This document shows positions 48,257 to 56,559 of a DNA stretch of 64,000 nt, piece by piece (position 1 is the first letter of the stretch; every line of letters starts with the position of its first letter). The position numbers and the translations under genes were made by a program. The DNA lies in the NCBI GenBank assembly GCA_024734495.1, contig JALMQS010000187.1:7799055-7863054 (forward strand), written 5' to 3'. Source of the stretch: Forficula auricularia (Eukaryota > Arthropoda > Insecta > Dermaptera > Forficulidae). The notes beneath the pieces are model-generated. The model was not told the DNA's origin. It saw only the letters and a program-made list of their open reading frames with translations, and did no database searches.

Positions 48257-48460
48257 AAAGGAGACAATAAAAGAGTGTCTTCTGCTGGAAAAATAAATTT
48301 TTAAATTTAATTATAACGAGACTAAAGTGACATCAATTCCTGTGAATCAATTGTAATAGACTGATGAAGAGGGCAAATCGCTCGAAACTAGAGTTCCGTT
48401 ATAAATAAATTAAAAAATTTATTTTTCCAGTAGAAGACACATTCTTTTATTGTCTCCTTT
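48257..48460 (+). mobile_element. Foldback element with hammerhead motif (E2), 204 bp
   Basis: TAAAGGAGACAATAAAAGAG at the left is inverted at the right end (TCTTTTATTGTCTCCTTTA); the arms are about 47 bp and include GTGTCTTCTGCTGG against CCAGTAGAAGACAC. CTGATGA at 48361 and CTCGAAAC at 48381 carry a hammerhead-like core with a weak stem II (GAG/CTC plus mismatches). Confidence 0.75.
48361..48388 (+). ncRNA. Hammerhead-like core in E2 (weak stem II)
   Basis: CTGATGA and GAAAC are intact at the spacing seen in E1. Stem II pairs only GAG with CTC around AGAGGGCAAATCGCTC, with mismatches inside, so the ribozyme is probably decayed. Confidence 0.45.
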
Positions 48461-48758
48461 AATTTATAAAAATTCAGCTACTCTCGGCAAAAAGAAACTT
48501 TGAAAAATATTTAGCTTAGATTATTATTATACAATTAAAAAAATGAATTAAATTATTTAAAAATGAGAAATTTTTGATAATTGTTTAATTTTTCTATTTT
48601 GAAGCTTTATAATTCTCAAATTATTAGCTATAGAAAAAAATACTCTAGTTCAAAATTATAGGAAATTTAATTCTCAGCAAAATTGATAATAACTATTTTT
48701 GTTGTAAAACTTATTTGAAAGGAGATATTCAAATAAAAAAAAAGAAGAAGCTATTTAC
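48461..48758. other. AT-rich interval downstream of the candidate gene
   Basis: AT-rich DNA between E2 and the candidate exons. If the exon model is right, this is intron or 3' sequence; no further exon could be chosen with confidence. Confidence 0.4.
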
Positions 48759-48956
48759 AGCATCTTCTATTCGAAACGAGCGACCGGAATTTTTAAATTT
48801 TTCACCATGATCCCAAAATACAAAATATATCCAAAATTCTGAACTATCGTCAGACATTACGCAAGGTAAAATTGCCTATTGACTGGACTTACAAGAAAAA
48901 GAGAGTTTGATAATACTTACCGAAGAAACCACTTGATTTCGCCCTGATGACTTCAT
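48759..48956 (-). CDS. Candidate two-exon gene, product unknown
   Basis: Exon 1 (48956-48921) begins at ATG and reads MKSSGRNQVVSS, ending at a good GTAAGT donor. A 45-nt intron with a CAATAG acceptor (48876-48920) follows. Exon 2 (48875-48759, 39 codons) reads AILPCVMSDDSSEFWIYFVF and on to SFRIEDA, then a GTAAAT donor, so at least one more exon should follow toward lower coordinates. Both exons are whole codons (phase 0). Support comes from related pieces at 53984, 56231 and 56417 (shared P..V-S-D-SS pattern) and 55846 (RNQ..SS before CTTCG|GT). No domain is recognised, and the frame is short enough that chance cannot be excluded. It lies at the edge of the least repetitive stretch of the window. 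Confidence 0.35.
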
Positions 48957-50600
48957 GTTCTAAACTAAACGTTAACCCAACAAAGCCCACTCAAAATGGC
49001 AACAGGTGGCCAACTAGATCTAGCTGCCTCTTGAGTTCTTCTTACTTCAAGACGATCGCGAACGCGAACACGATATGATTATAAAACGACACACGCTAGG
49101 CTCGGTATGGCCTAGAAATCCTACTCGAGATTAAAATGTCGCGGATTTAATACCGTCGCGTAAAGATGACGAACGAGAAAACGCGCCCACCCCGAAAGAA
49201 AGTATATGTAGAAGAAAGAAAATGAAAATCATATCACTCACACATGTTACCTAAGATAAGAATTATCCAAAAAGATTTCTTATCACCTAATACCAAATTC
49301 AATTCTCTCCCCCCACCTATGCATTGGGGATTTCGAAACGAGCTAAAGAGCGGAGAGTTTTGAATTGGTTTGATTAAATTACGATGGGACACCGATTAAA
49401 GCATAGTATTCCATGGAATACGGCGTAAGTTTCATGGATCACTGTATGTCTGCTGAAAAAAAGAAACCCTATCGACGATACATAGTTAGCCCTACCATAC
49501 AGCTTTCCAAGATACTCACCCGTATTAGCCGACTAGATCATATGAAATCGGTTTCCAAATGAAAGACTTTTAAAATAGTCTTTCGACAAATTATAGAAAA
49601 GACACACAGTCACACAGATAGAGGATATGACCTATCTCTCGGGTATCTGATGCACAGTCATGCGATCCTCTCGAAAGCTGGAATTCCCTAATATGCCTGA
49701 CGTCCGGGCAACCCTTCAACCCGGCACATTCGCGCTACACGATGAGGGTTCTTAAAACTAGCGAAAACAACACACCTATGCCAGACTAATTTCTGAGTAA
49801 TACACTTTGACATTGCATCCTATACCCAAGACAGTCGGTATCCGAGTTTAAAAATAAGAAGTCCTAAACCCCATACAATTACTCACATAACGTTGGCGAA
49901 GGCGCAGATATATATTATTTAAAAATTCTAAAATCGCCCCCTATAATCTAGTTCCTCACCTAGGAGGTCTATATTTGAGGATAATCAGTTTTATAAGTAC
50001 ACTGAACCTAAACTAAAAAGGCATATGTGTGGTTGATATTTATAATTTCTAATAAATGTATGTGTCTGTCGTACCTGAAAAAAACACACATAGACACTGC
50101 ATACCAAAGAGAAAGAAAGATAGAGAGAAACCCCTTATAAATCCTAGTAGGTATTAGAGAAGTATTTACTCTATACCACCTAATGGACACATACAATACT
50201 AAATATCGTAAATCAACCACACACCTTCTACTCTATTCATTTCTAAACAATTAACCTTTTCGGAGCCTTCTTGATTATCAATTGGATAATCAAGAAGCGG
50301 AGACTGCGATGTCCATCGACGGTAGGGTAGAAATAGATGGCGGACGGGTGGACATCTGAAAAGGCATAGAGGGTGCGTAAACGGAAGAGAGGGATATCCT
50401 AACCCGATCTCAGAAGACAAGAAATCGAGTTTTACTTACAATATAGATCCACCCATCAACACCATCCATTTCACTCAGGAGAAGCATCCACATCCTTCCT
50501 TCCTTCCTTCCTGTCGTAGAAGATAGGCGACATGCCTGAATGCATGGGGATGCGATCGGTTAATGGTCACTGAAAACCCTAGTTCTCTAATTTAACTAAT
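48957..50600. other. Low-repeat interval, upstream of the candidate gene
   Basis: Noticeably richer in CG and in sequence complexity than the rest (for example GACGATCGCGAACGCGAACA at 49052), with no match to other parts of the window. It has no convincing frame (50008-50420 minus lacks domains). It contains a perfect 13-bp inverted repeat (50267-50297) and a (TCCT)n run at 50495-50511. It may hold a promoter and 5' region of the minus-strand candidate gene. Confidence 0.5.
50267..50297. other. Perfect 13-bp inverted repeat
   Basis: CTTCTTGATTATC and GATAATCAAGAAG are separated by AATTG. It could form a small hairpin or be a dimeric protein site. Function unknown. Confidence 0.8.
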
Positions 50601-50908
50601 GTTATTTAATGAGAAAAAAAATCAATTACTCCAATATCTTGACAATTTATTTTTGTATTAAAATTTAATTTATATTATTAATAGGCCAAATAAATCTCTG
50701 AATTAATAATTAAAAATAAATTGAATTGAAATGAATTATTTTATAATATTTTTTAGTAACAATTACGAGGCCTTGGTGGAACTTTTTTAGGTATGTTTAA
50801 AAATGTTTATTATTATCATTTCCGTCCATAATTTATATTATTTATAAAGTTTATATTAGGAAAATAAGGACAAGTTTTAATGTGTGACTTTTTTATTTAT
50901 CAACCAAC

Positions 50909-50936
50909 GTTTCGTCGACTTTGCCAACTTCTTCAG
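50909..50936 (-). ncRNA. Hammerhead-ribozyme-like core, E3 left arm
   Basis: The minus strand reads CTGAAGA, A, a 6-bp stem GTTGGC/GTCGAC (with two G-T pairs) around AAA, then GAAACGTTGG. All invariant core positions of the hammerhead (CUGANGA and GAAA) are present and stem II closes fully. Hammerheads of this type are described in Penelope-like retroelements. Stems I and III are not demonstrated. Confidence 0.65.
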
Positions 50937-51550
50937 GACTTCTACAATTATAAGAACATTATTAATATGACGTTACAAAAGTACAATTCCAATTCCAAAA
51001 CAAACATGTATTAATAGTTTACCTACCAAATAGTCATGTCACACATTCGTCTAAATTTTCTTATTATCTTCGTTACCATTGAAGACCATCAGAACACAAA
51101 TTTCAAAAAATATTTGGCACATTCACAAAAACAATTTTCTTTCTTTTCTTTTTAAATGTAATATAGTAGAAAAATTGTAAGACAGTATAAATTTAGTGTT
51201 ATTTGAATTTGAGATTTCTTTATGTAAGGATCGAAAGGAGAAAAATATTCTATTCTGGTTCAAAAACAGGGTTGCCTCATTATATATATATATATGTTAT
51301 TTCTGTTTTATATCTAATGTAATTGTTAATATAAAAAGAAAAGAAAGAAAAATTGTTTTTGTGAATGTGCCAAATATTTTTTAAAATTTGTATTCTGATG
51401 GCTTTCAATGGTAACGAAGATAATAAGAAAATTTAGACGAATGTGTGACATGACTATTTGGTAGGTAAACTATTAATACATGTTTGTTTTGGAACTGTAA
51501 TTGTACTTTTGTAACGTCATATTAATAATGTTCTTATAATTGTAGAAGCC

Positions 51551-51578
51551 CTGAAGAAGTCGGCAGAGTAAACGAAAC
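51551..51578 (+). ncRNA. Hammerhead-like core, E3 right arm (stem II damaged)
   Basis: CTGAAGA and GAAACGTTGG are intact, but stem II (GTCGGC against GTAAAC) has two mismatches compared with the left arm. It is probably a decaying copy. Confidence 0.5.
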
Positions 51579-51693
51579 GTTGGTTGATAAATAAAAAAGT
51601 CAAACATAAAAACTTGTCCTTAATTTCCTAATATAAACTTTCAAAATTTTAAAAATGATTTAACACTAATAAATTGTAATTTAGTATTTTAAT

Positions 51694-52432
51694 GTCAGCC
51701 GGTTTATACATAGGTAAACAAGGTATAGTTTTCGCCGAAAACATCTGTACTTATTATTAAAAAAAAATCAATCATGAAACTCAACAATGCTATTCACTGG
51801 CAGCAAAAAATCATCAAAGTGGATCTTTTTAAATACAATTATAATCATACGGGCTGCGAAGCCCGCCTCCAGCGGGCATCTTGCTTACCAGGGGATTACG
51901 CCCCCTGACCTTTGCAGTGGGTTTTAAAATAATAATTTAAATTTCCTTATTTTAATAAATTTTATTTGTCATCAACTATTAATGAGATTTAAAATTATAA
52001 TTTAAAATTCCTAATTTTAATAAATTTTGTTTGTCATCAACTATTACTGGGAATTAAAATTTAAAAAATTACGTCGGCCTTGACGCGCAAGTCAATTATA
52101 ATAAGTATAGATAGATAGATAATGCGAATGAAAATAGTAAAAATAAAAAAAGGCAAAAAAATATAAATATTACTTATATATACACACATAAAAAATATAG
52201 CCAAAAATATTTACCAAAAATACTTCGGAGCTGATATGATTATAATTGTATTTAAGATCCAATTTGTTAGTTTTTTCTGCCAGTGAATAGCATTGTCCAG
52301 TTTAATGATTGATTTTTTGTATAATAGGTGGTGATCCTATGTCCCCGAGGCCAATGAAAGAAAAAAAAAGGTGATGATGATGGCGTTTTCGGCGAAACAA
52401 CTGTACATTGTCCAACTATAAACCGGCTGACA
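51694..52432. mobile_element. Foldback element, ~170-bp arms
   Basis: TGTCAGCCGGTTTATA at 51694 is inverted at 52417-52432 (TATAAACCGGCTGACA). Pairing continues through CGCCGAAAAC/GTTTTCGGCG and GCTATTCACTGGCAG/CTGCCAGTGAATAGC. The interior (51860-52230) holds a GCCCGCCTCCAGCGGGC hairpin and two ~75-bp copies of a TTTTAATAAATTTTRTTTGT repeat also seen at 42500-42590. Non-coding. Confidence 0.75.
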
Positions 52433-52438
52433 TATTAA

Positions 52439-52635
52439 GGGCCGGTTGTATGTTGCAAAGTAAATGCTTTTTGCCACTAACCAAGGGTAGATGATAAATG
52501 GAGGGGCTGGGATGGCCAATCAGATGACAGGAACTTTCAGTGCCTATCATCTGACTGGCCATCCCAGTCTCTCCATTTACCATCTACCCATGGTTAGTGG
52601 TAAAAAGCATTTACTTTGCGACATACAACCGGCCC
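52439..52635. mobile_element. 197-bp hairpin MITE, Harbinger-like
   Basis: GGGCCGGTTGTATGTTGCAA and its inverse end the element, flanked by TAA on both sides (52436-52438 and 52636-52638). The arms run about 93 bp and leave a small loop, so the whole element is one hairpin. A 3-bp TAA duplication with GGGCC-type ends is usual for PIF/Harbinger MITEs. The frame 52491-52754 is a by-product. Confidence 0.8.
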
Positions 52636-52649
52636 TAAATAAGCTGACG

Positions 52650-53490
52650 TGTTCTGATGTGGCCATCCACTTGACTTTACCATACAACCTGGCCCCTCAC
52701 TTATATTTAATATTTAATAAAATTAATTATAATCATGTAGGGGAGGTGGGTTAGTTTTTCCATTTTTAGACTCCTGGGGGCCCACTGATTATGTATACAA
52801 AATTTGGTTGAGTTTGGTACAAGGGCCTATATTTTCATTTTTGACCATACACCCCCCCCCCTTTGGGCGGTTAGTTTTTGCATTTTTAGACTTCTGGGGT
52901 CACACTGATTATGTATACAAAATTTGGTTGAGTTAGGTACAAGAGCCTATATTTTCATTTTTTGACCCTACTCCACCCCCCGCCCCCCATTTTGGGCGGT
53001 TTTTGCATTTTTAGACTTATGGAGTCCGGCTGATTATGTATACAAAATTTGGCTGAGTTTGATCAAATGGCCTAGATTTTTAATTTTTAACCCCCCCTCC
53101 ACACCCCTTAATTTTGGGTCGATATGCACCAAAATCTAATCAGCTCTTAATCTCAATGGACCAAAAGTACGTGTGAAATTTGGTTTCGATATTCACACTA
53201 GTTTTTGAGCTAGCTCGTCCATAAAAGTTTGGTAACGCACAGACTAACAACCAGACAACCAGACAGACTAACAGACATTTTGACGAAACAATTATTATCT
53301 CCAAAAATATAATTTTTTCACTGTTCACTTATTAGTGCTTTTTTTGTAGAGCGAAATGCCATGATTCCGCTCAATTTTTTTGATCAAAATAGTTTCTGCC
53401 GTTTTTGAGATATTTCGAAAAAAAAGTGGTAAAAAACACTTTTTTCATGCACAATTACAATACTTGACCATACCCTCTATGGTAAAGTAA
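52650..53490 (+). repeat. Dispersed repeat R2, full copy with internal 120-bp repeats
   Basis: Left end GACTTTACCATACAACCTGG (52672), right end ACCATACCCTCTATGGTAAAGT (53470-53491). The left half contains three ~120-bp copies (from about 52751, 52871 and 52988) of a segment with TTTTTAGACTYCTGGGG, TGATTATGTATACAAAATTTGG and a C-run. The minus-strand frame 53140-53328 is a repeat translation. Confidence 0.8.
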
Positions 53491-53712
53491 AAAATATTAA
53501 ATTACGAATAGTGTTACATCATTTTTAAATACACCTAAAAAAGTTTCATAAGGCTTCCTAATTGTTACTACAAATATTATAAAATAATAAATAAGGGAAC
53601 AACAATCCTGCAACCTGTATGAAGAAAATTTTCTACTTTGAATTTTAATTATTTAATTTAGAATAAAAATTGAATATATGTTTTTTTACTTTTACTTAAA
53701 TTTATTAAAAAT

Positions 53713-54046
53713 TTAAAAAATACTATTTTCTAAATATTCTGTTAAAGGGGTAAGGATGAGAACCTGTGTCTGAAAGAGAAAAAAAAAGAAAGACATCCTA
53801 GTAAGGCGGCATTTTAATGGCCTTTTAAAGATCTAAATAACTAGTTAAGTACCTATATATTTAAAACCAAAATAATGTTTCCAGTATATTAAAAATTGTG
53901 AATAAAAGTTTTAAGAAATTAATGAATCGAGCTAAAGAAAATACTAATTGAATTGAATCTGCGCCCCGCTTGAATTTACTTACCATTCGTCGAAATATAG
54001 GATGAAACCAGTCGGTGGAACTTCCAGTTGCTCGAAGAACAGACGT
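53713..54046 (-). CDS. Candidate 3' exons of an unknown gene
   Basis: Exon a (54046-53984) is 63 nt between an AATAG acceptor and a GTAAGT donor and reads TSVLRATGSSTDWFHPIFRR-M in phase 0. Exon b starts at 53769 after a long pyrimidine tract ending CTCTTTCAG and reads TQVLILTPLTEYLENSIF before TAA at 53715-53713. An AATAAA (53706-53701) follows at once. Intron: 53770-53983. Exon a resembles exon 2 of the candidate at 48759 (V...-SS-x2-W-x4-F). All three frames of exon a are open, so the frame is not certain. No domain is recognised. The upstream exons would lie beyond the foldback at 54090-55600. Confidence 0.33.
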
Positions 54047-54201
54047 CTATTAAAAATTATAATATAATTATTTAAAAATAACCGACTTGTAGATTTATAC
54101 CTGAGGATTTAATGCAAGTTAGTTCCGAAAGAAATAAAAATATAATTTCCATTAAAAGAGTATTTATTGGAAGGTTTCCTCTTTAGAGCTTTTGAACTGA
54201 C

Positions 54202-54230
54202 GTTTCGGAGAATTTTCCCTCCTTCTTCAG
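54202..54230 (-). ncRNA. Hammerhead-ribozyme-like core, E4 left arm
   Basis: The minus strand reads CTGAAGA, A, a stem GGAGGG/TTCTCC (two G-T pairs) around AAAA, then GAAACGTCAG. The core boxes are intact. The right-arm equivalent at 55441-55471 reads ATGAACA in place of CTGAAGA, so only one arm could be active. Confidence 0.62.
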
Positions 54231-54332
54231 GGTTCAAAGAATAATGAAGGAAGCCTTGTCTTCTTTTGCAGTACGCGTTGGAGTTGAGAAAATATTTTTA
54301 GTTCTACCATCATCAATAGAATAGGTCATATG

Positions 54333-55308
54333 TAGAGACCGGATTTTTATGCAGCGAAAAGTGCTAAAATATGCCATAAATTATGCAGTTAAAAATGCTG
54401 AAATATGCAAGTAATATGCAGAATACGTTGAAATATGCAAATATATGCAATAAAAGATGGTAAAATAATTTTTTTTATGCACTAAAAAATTAAAATTGAA
54501 GACAAATGACTATATATTAAAAGGAGTCCTATGAGAGGAATAAAATGATAAAGTAAGCTATAGACACCAAGTGTCAAATATCTATTTTTATTGCGTAAAA
54601 TATTGCACAAAATTCTCGTTACATTTAATATATTATTATTAAAAAATCTTTAAATTCAAAGAAATAATAGGTACACTTGAATAAACATAATAAATATAAT
54701 TATGTTTCAAAAATGTAAACGAAAGAATACGGGGGGAGAGGGGGTAGTTTTATTTAACAGACACGATTGTATTGAATTGCTTTTATTTTTTTACCATATA
54801 ATAAACTAATAAAATAATGGAAATATTTGACCGGTTATAATTAATCTGATATTTACACTAATTTACACACACTTCAACACATACACACGAACACTCAATG
54901 TTCAAAATGGGCTATAGTTCCCGAAGGCCGTTAAAAAAAATAAAGAAATAATTAACAAATGATCACAAAAATAATTAAAATTTGATTGTAATTGTAAATA
55001 ATTTATGTTTACAAGTGTCCTCCTGTTTTATTTCTTCTTATTTTTGATTATTTTTCCGAAAAGTTACTTTTAAAACATCCGTATTTGGACGAAATGCGCA
55101 ATATTTCAGAAAAAATGATTCAAATATGCAATGTTATGCATTATTCTTCAAATATGCAATTTATGCAATATTATTCAAATATGCAAAAATATGCAGTATA
55201 AAATTTAAACCACAGTATCCTAGATGCATGATTCGGATAGATAATTGATCTCCTGGGTCGTATATGTCGGCTAACAAAATATGGAATTGCATAGGAATCC
55301 GGTCTCTA
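54333..55308. mobile_element. Non-autonomous hAT element, 976 bp
   Basis: Ends TAGAGACCGGATT and AATCCGGTCTCTA with the perfect 8-bp target duplication GTCATATG (54325-54332 and 55309-55316). Many ATATGCAA-type motifs crowd both subterminal regions, as expected for transposase-binding sites of hAT elements. The interior is AT-rich and has no frame. It inserted in the centre of foldback E4. Confidence 0.92.
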
Positions 55309-55682
55309 GTCATATGTATACATATATATTCTATACTATTGATGATGAAAAGTATAAAAATATTTTCTCAATACTTAAAACTACTGTAAAAGAAGGAAAG
55401 AAGGGAAAATATTACATGCTTCCTTCATTGAATCTTTGAACCATGAACAAGGAGGGATGATTTTCCGAAACGTCAGTTCAAAAGCTGTAAAGAGAAAACT
55501 ATCCAAGAAATACTCTTTTATTGGAAATAATCTTGTTTTTATTCCTGGACTGCCTTCTATCAAATCCTCAGCTATTAATGAGAATATTATCAAAGAAAAA
55601 GTATAATAAATTTAAAAAATGTTGTTTGTAATTTATTAAAATTCAATAAAAAGTAAATAGCTATCAAGTGAAAAATATTTAC

Positions 55683-55756
55683 CCAAGTCCTGGCTCGCCG
55701 AGACATTGAAGGGATGAGATGACAACAGCCCCCACAAACCAGCCACTCCATTTTAT
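55683..55756 (-). CDS. Candidate exon, unit 1 (hydrophobic, LQCLGE)
   Basis: 74 nt between a TTTTATAG acceptor and GTAAAT donor. Reads IKWSGWFVGAVVISSLQCLG then EPGLG, ending in phase 2. The hydrophobic stretch followed by Cys could be part of a signal peptide. The paralogue at 56082 keeps the frame with one in-frame 9-nt difference. Confidence 0.33.
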
Positions 55757-55845
55757 CTATAAAATAAAGAAGACAAATTAGAAATTAATGTCATGTTCAA
55801 AATGTGAAGAAAATTTCAAATTAGTATCTGATTTGATTTACTAAC

Positions 55846-55888
55846 CGAAGATTTAACTTGATTGCGAAGTCAGAATTGGGAAGATCAT
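55846..55888 (-). pseudogene. Exon-like piece, unit 1
   Basis: Ends TCAAGTTAAATCTTCG before a GTTAGT donor, like exon 1 at 48921-48956 (RNQ..SS). In the frame that joins to the 55756 exon it contains a TGA, so it would be an untranslated exon or a pseudo-exon. Confidence 0.25.
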
Positions 55889-56081
55889 CTGAAATCTGAA
55901 ATGAGAAAACCATCCAATAAATACTCATTTTATTTATTCCTGGACTGCCTTCTATTAAATTCTCAGTTATTAATGAGAATATTATCAAAGATAAAGTATA
56001 ATAAATTAAAAAAAATCTGTTTGAGATTTATTAAAATTAAATAAAGAGTTGATAGCTATCAAGTGAAAAATATTTACTTAC

Positions 56082-56146
56082 GCAAGTGCAGACTCGCCGA
56101 GACATTGAAGAAATGAGATGACAACAAACCAACCACTAATTTTTAT
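56082..56146 (-). CDS. Candidate exon, unit 2 (LQCLGE paralogue)
   Basis: 65 nt between a TTTGTAG acceptor and GTAAGT donor. Reads IKISGWFVVISFLQCLGESA in the same frame and phase as 55683-55756, with a 9-nt in-frame deletion. Confidence 0.33.
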
Positions 56147-56230
56147 CTACAAATTAAAAAAGACATTAGAAATTAATGTCATGTTCAAAAAATGAAGAAA
56201 AAATTTTAAAAACTGATTAGATATACTAAC

Positions 56231-56328
56231 CGAAGATTTATCTTGATTGCGCACTCAAATTTGAGTAACTAGCCTATATTCAAAATCTGTATTGGGCGTA
56301 GTGGAAAACAATCACTTGTACCACGAAT
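56231..56328 (-). pseudogene. Exon-like piece, unit 2
   Basis: 98 nt between TTTTGTAG and a GTTAGT donor. Reads IRGTSDCFPLRPIQILNIG then a stop, in the frame that aligns with the TSDSS piece of unit 3. Probably decayed. Confidence 0.25.
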
Positions 56329-56416
56329 CTACAAAATAATGAAGACATATTACAAATTAATGTCAAGTTCAAATTGTGAAAATAATTCAAATTACTAACA
56401 GATTGGATATAGTAAC

Positions 56417-56526
56417 CGAAGATTTATCTTAATTGCGCAGTCAGAATAAGATTAAGTAGCCAATATCCTAAATCGCAATTGGAACTGGTGGGGAACTATC
56501 ACTTGTCACACGAGCTGGATAAGTTC
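56417..56526 (-). pseudogene. Exon-like piece, unit 3, next to the satellite
   Basis: 110 nt after a strong TTTTCTTTTCTAAG acceptor. Joined to the exon at 60568 it reads RTYPARVTSDSSPPVPIAI before a TAG. The P-x-R-V-x-S-D-SS pattern resembles PCVMSDDSS at 48759-48875. The in-frame stop marks it as pseudo or as a terminal exon. Confidence 0.28.
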
Positions 56527-56559
56527 TTAGAAAAGAAAATTACAAAATTAGTTTTTGAT

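Larger units (their letters stand above)
50846..51641. mobile_element. Foldback with ~300-bp arms and hammerhead cores (E3)
   Basis: The left arm (50846-51148) and right arm (about 51330-51641) are inverted copies; landmarks are AAAGTTTATATTAGGAAAAT, CATTATTAATATGACGTTAC and ATGTGTGACATGACTATTTG. The ~180-bp spacer holds only a short frame (51196-51384) without domain. Each arm contains a hammerhead-like motif pointing outward. Confidence 0.85.
50738..53592. mobile_element. Outer inverted-repeat element holding a nest of smaller ones
   Basis: TAGTAACAATTACGAGGCCTT with AACTTTTTTAGGTATGTTTA (50752-50805) is inverted at 53518-53570 (TACACCTAAAAAAGTTTCAT, TTCCTAATTGTTACTA). Pairing continues outward in AT-rich sequence, giving arms of about 75 bp. 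Between the arms lie a ribozyme foldback, a second foldback, a Harbinger-like MITE and R2. The outer element is therefore the oldest insertion of the nest; its own content is only short stretches next to the arms. Confidence 0.65.
54090..55600. mobile_element. Foldback with hammerhead motif (E4), split by a hAT MITE
   Basis: The left arm (about 54095-54332) and right arm (55317-55590) are inverted: AAAAGAGTATTTATTGGAAG, GAGCTTTTGAACTGACGTTT and GTTCTACCATCATCAATAGA pair with the right-hand copies. Without the hAT insertion the arms nearly meet, giving a ~530-bp palindrome. A hammerhead-like core sits in the left arm; the right-arm copy is mutated. Confidence 0.8.
55500..56300. repeat. ~397-bp tandem duplication covering candidate exons
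   Basis: CCTGGACTGCCTTCTAT occurs at 55545 and 55942, CTATCAAGTGAAAAATATTTAC at 55661 and 56056, and CGAAGATTTA at 55846 and 56231. Each unit contains a scrap of the E4 right arm, one exon-like piece reading LQCLGE and one ending CTTCG|GT. A third, partial unit (56330-56526) has only the latter exon. Confidence 0.8.

Noticed and set aside
50008..50420. Two minus-strand frames of 70 and 73 codons
   Set aside because: They overlap in different frames, lack domains and span the inverted repeat at 50267.
53984..54046. Alternative frame RLFFEQLEVPPTGFILYFDE of the candidate exon
   Set aside because: It looks protein-like and fits the phase of the 55683 exon, but it meets TGA at the next splice junction; it remains the main alternative to the frame chosen.
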